Source: Candidatus Sabulitectum sp. (GTDB lineage: Bacteria; Fermentibacterota; Fermentibacteria; Fermentibacterales; JCC-6). From it: DNA of 48,456 nucleotides. The DNA lies in NCBI GenBank assembly GCA_023145375.1, contig JAGLDY010000023.1, positions 1 to 48,456 of the forward strand, in the 5' to 3' direction. Both the position numbers and the translations under genes were made by a program. The notes beneath the pieces are model-generated. The model was not told the origin of the DNA. It saw nothing but the letters and a program-made list of their open reading frames with translations, and searched no databases. Below, piece after piece: positions 48,123 to 48,456 of the stretch; the stretch's first letter is position 1, and each line of letters begins with the position of its first letter.

Positions 48123-48456
48123 CTACCAGGCAAAGCCCAGTCTTGCTGTTGCCCATTCATTGTCACCGGCTATGGTGTAACTTCCCTGAATGTCGAAACT
48201 GCCAAATCGCAGACCAGCAGCTGGAACGAAACCCCATTCATTCAGTCCTGTGAAATAGCCGCCTCTTCCTTCAATATAAAGTATTGATACGCCGGTCTTA
48301 AAACCACCGGTAAATTCCCAGATCGACATGTTGGGATGGTGGATATGGATCTGTCCGAGAGAATCTACGAAATGAGTCTCGTCTCCGGAAATATCATTCC
48401 AGCCGAAATCAAACCTTGCTGCAAAATTATCATTGAAGTTGAAGTCGTAGTTTGCG
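48123..48456 (-). CDS. Outer-membrane beta-barrel protein, C-terminal part (partial)
   Basis: The frame is open from the window edge (48456) to the stop at 48123, about 110 residues; the 5' end lies beyond the window. The ATG at 48329 is internal, since the frame continues upstream with A-N-Y-D-F-N-F-N-D-N-F-A-A-R-F-D-F. Alternating strands and the ending T-A-R-L-G-F-A-W indicate a BAM-inserted barrel. It contains a His-rich loop (Q-I-H-I-H-H-P-N). Function unknown. Confidence 0.7.
   Translation of the reverse strand, partial: ANYDFNFNDNFAARFDFGWNDISGDETHFVDSLGQIHIHHPNMSIWEFTGGFKTGVSILYIEGRGGYFTGLNEWGFVPAAGLRFGSFDIQGSYTIAGDNEWATARLGFAW

Noticed and set aside
1-48456. CRISPR array or prophage
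   Set aside because: No regularly spaced repeats, cas genes, phage structural genes or integrase seen.

Overview
The window reads as a chromosome segment of a Gram-negative, anaerobic, deep-branching bacterium. Several outer-membrane beta-barrel proteins end in aromatic residues. There is an OmpA-type protein, a one-chain SecDF, a DUF3943 protein, and a secreted protein with a type-IX-secretion-like C-terminal tail; together these point to the FCB (Fibrobacteres-Chlorobi-Bacteroidetes) side of the tree. Oxygen-sensitive enzymes (formate dehydrogenase, formate-tetrahydrofolate ligase, ferredoxins) fit an anaerobe. A candidate phylum such as Fermentibacterota/Aegiribacteria is my best guess, but this is inference only. 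Genes are dense, often overlap as ATGA or GTGA, and many have a strong GGAGG ribosome site.

Layout. 1-1332: tail of a probable potassium channel/TrkA protein plus two small membrane proteins. 1373-3520: Fe-S assembly operon (Rrf2 regulator, IscU/NifU, IscS/NifS). 3541-7524: M1 peptidase fused to a beta-barrel, a barrel protein and a small membrane protein. 7710-10502: SecDF. 10567-12473: two-component system. 12559-14768: poorly characterised envelope genes. 14813-14889: tRNA-Arg(ACG). 15114-16921: an unknown CxxC protein and a secreted protein split by an in-frame TGA. 17300-19968: TldD/TldE. 20074-20617: Hsp20 behind a sigma-54 promoter and a palindrome. 20711-23000: nitroreductase, Xaa-Pro peptidase, TadA. 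23160-28412: polysaccharide-lyase-like protein, OmpA protein, acylphosphatase and envelope genes. 28409-29593: RNase D.

The centre, 29999-41476, is the metabolic core. Formate-tetrahydrofolate ligase lies next to a minus-strand operon nuoF-fdhA-fdhD-mobA-(decayed receiver)-nuoE, which encodes an NAD(H)-linked molybdenum/tungsten formate dehydrogenase with its maturation factors. Together they connect CO2/formate, NADH and one-carbon folate chemistry. Between them lies a plus-strand operon: ferredoxin/zinc-ribbon protein, a fusion of a NifX-like domain to an Old-Yellow-Enzyme/diaphorase oxidoreductase, and a sirtuin. A decayed IS256-type transposase lies just upstream of it.

The right end, 41944-48456, carries a lipoprotein, endonuclease III, a cyclase, a conserved unknown, DUF3943 and barrel proteins, and a module of a Gly/Arg-tailed ferredoxin with a DJ-1 protein. 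The last is bracketed by two copies of a 163-bp repeat.

The most unusual observations are these: reciprocal remnants showing that rnd and nth once formed a duplicated pair; the NifX-OYE fusion operon; the peptidase-barrel fusion; two genes whose best start is AUU behind a perfect Shine-Dalgarno sequence; a sigma-54-driven Hsp20; an FdhD-like protein without the family's CGxCG motif; and the 163-bp repeat.
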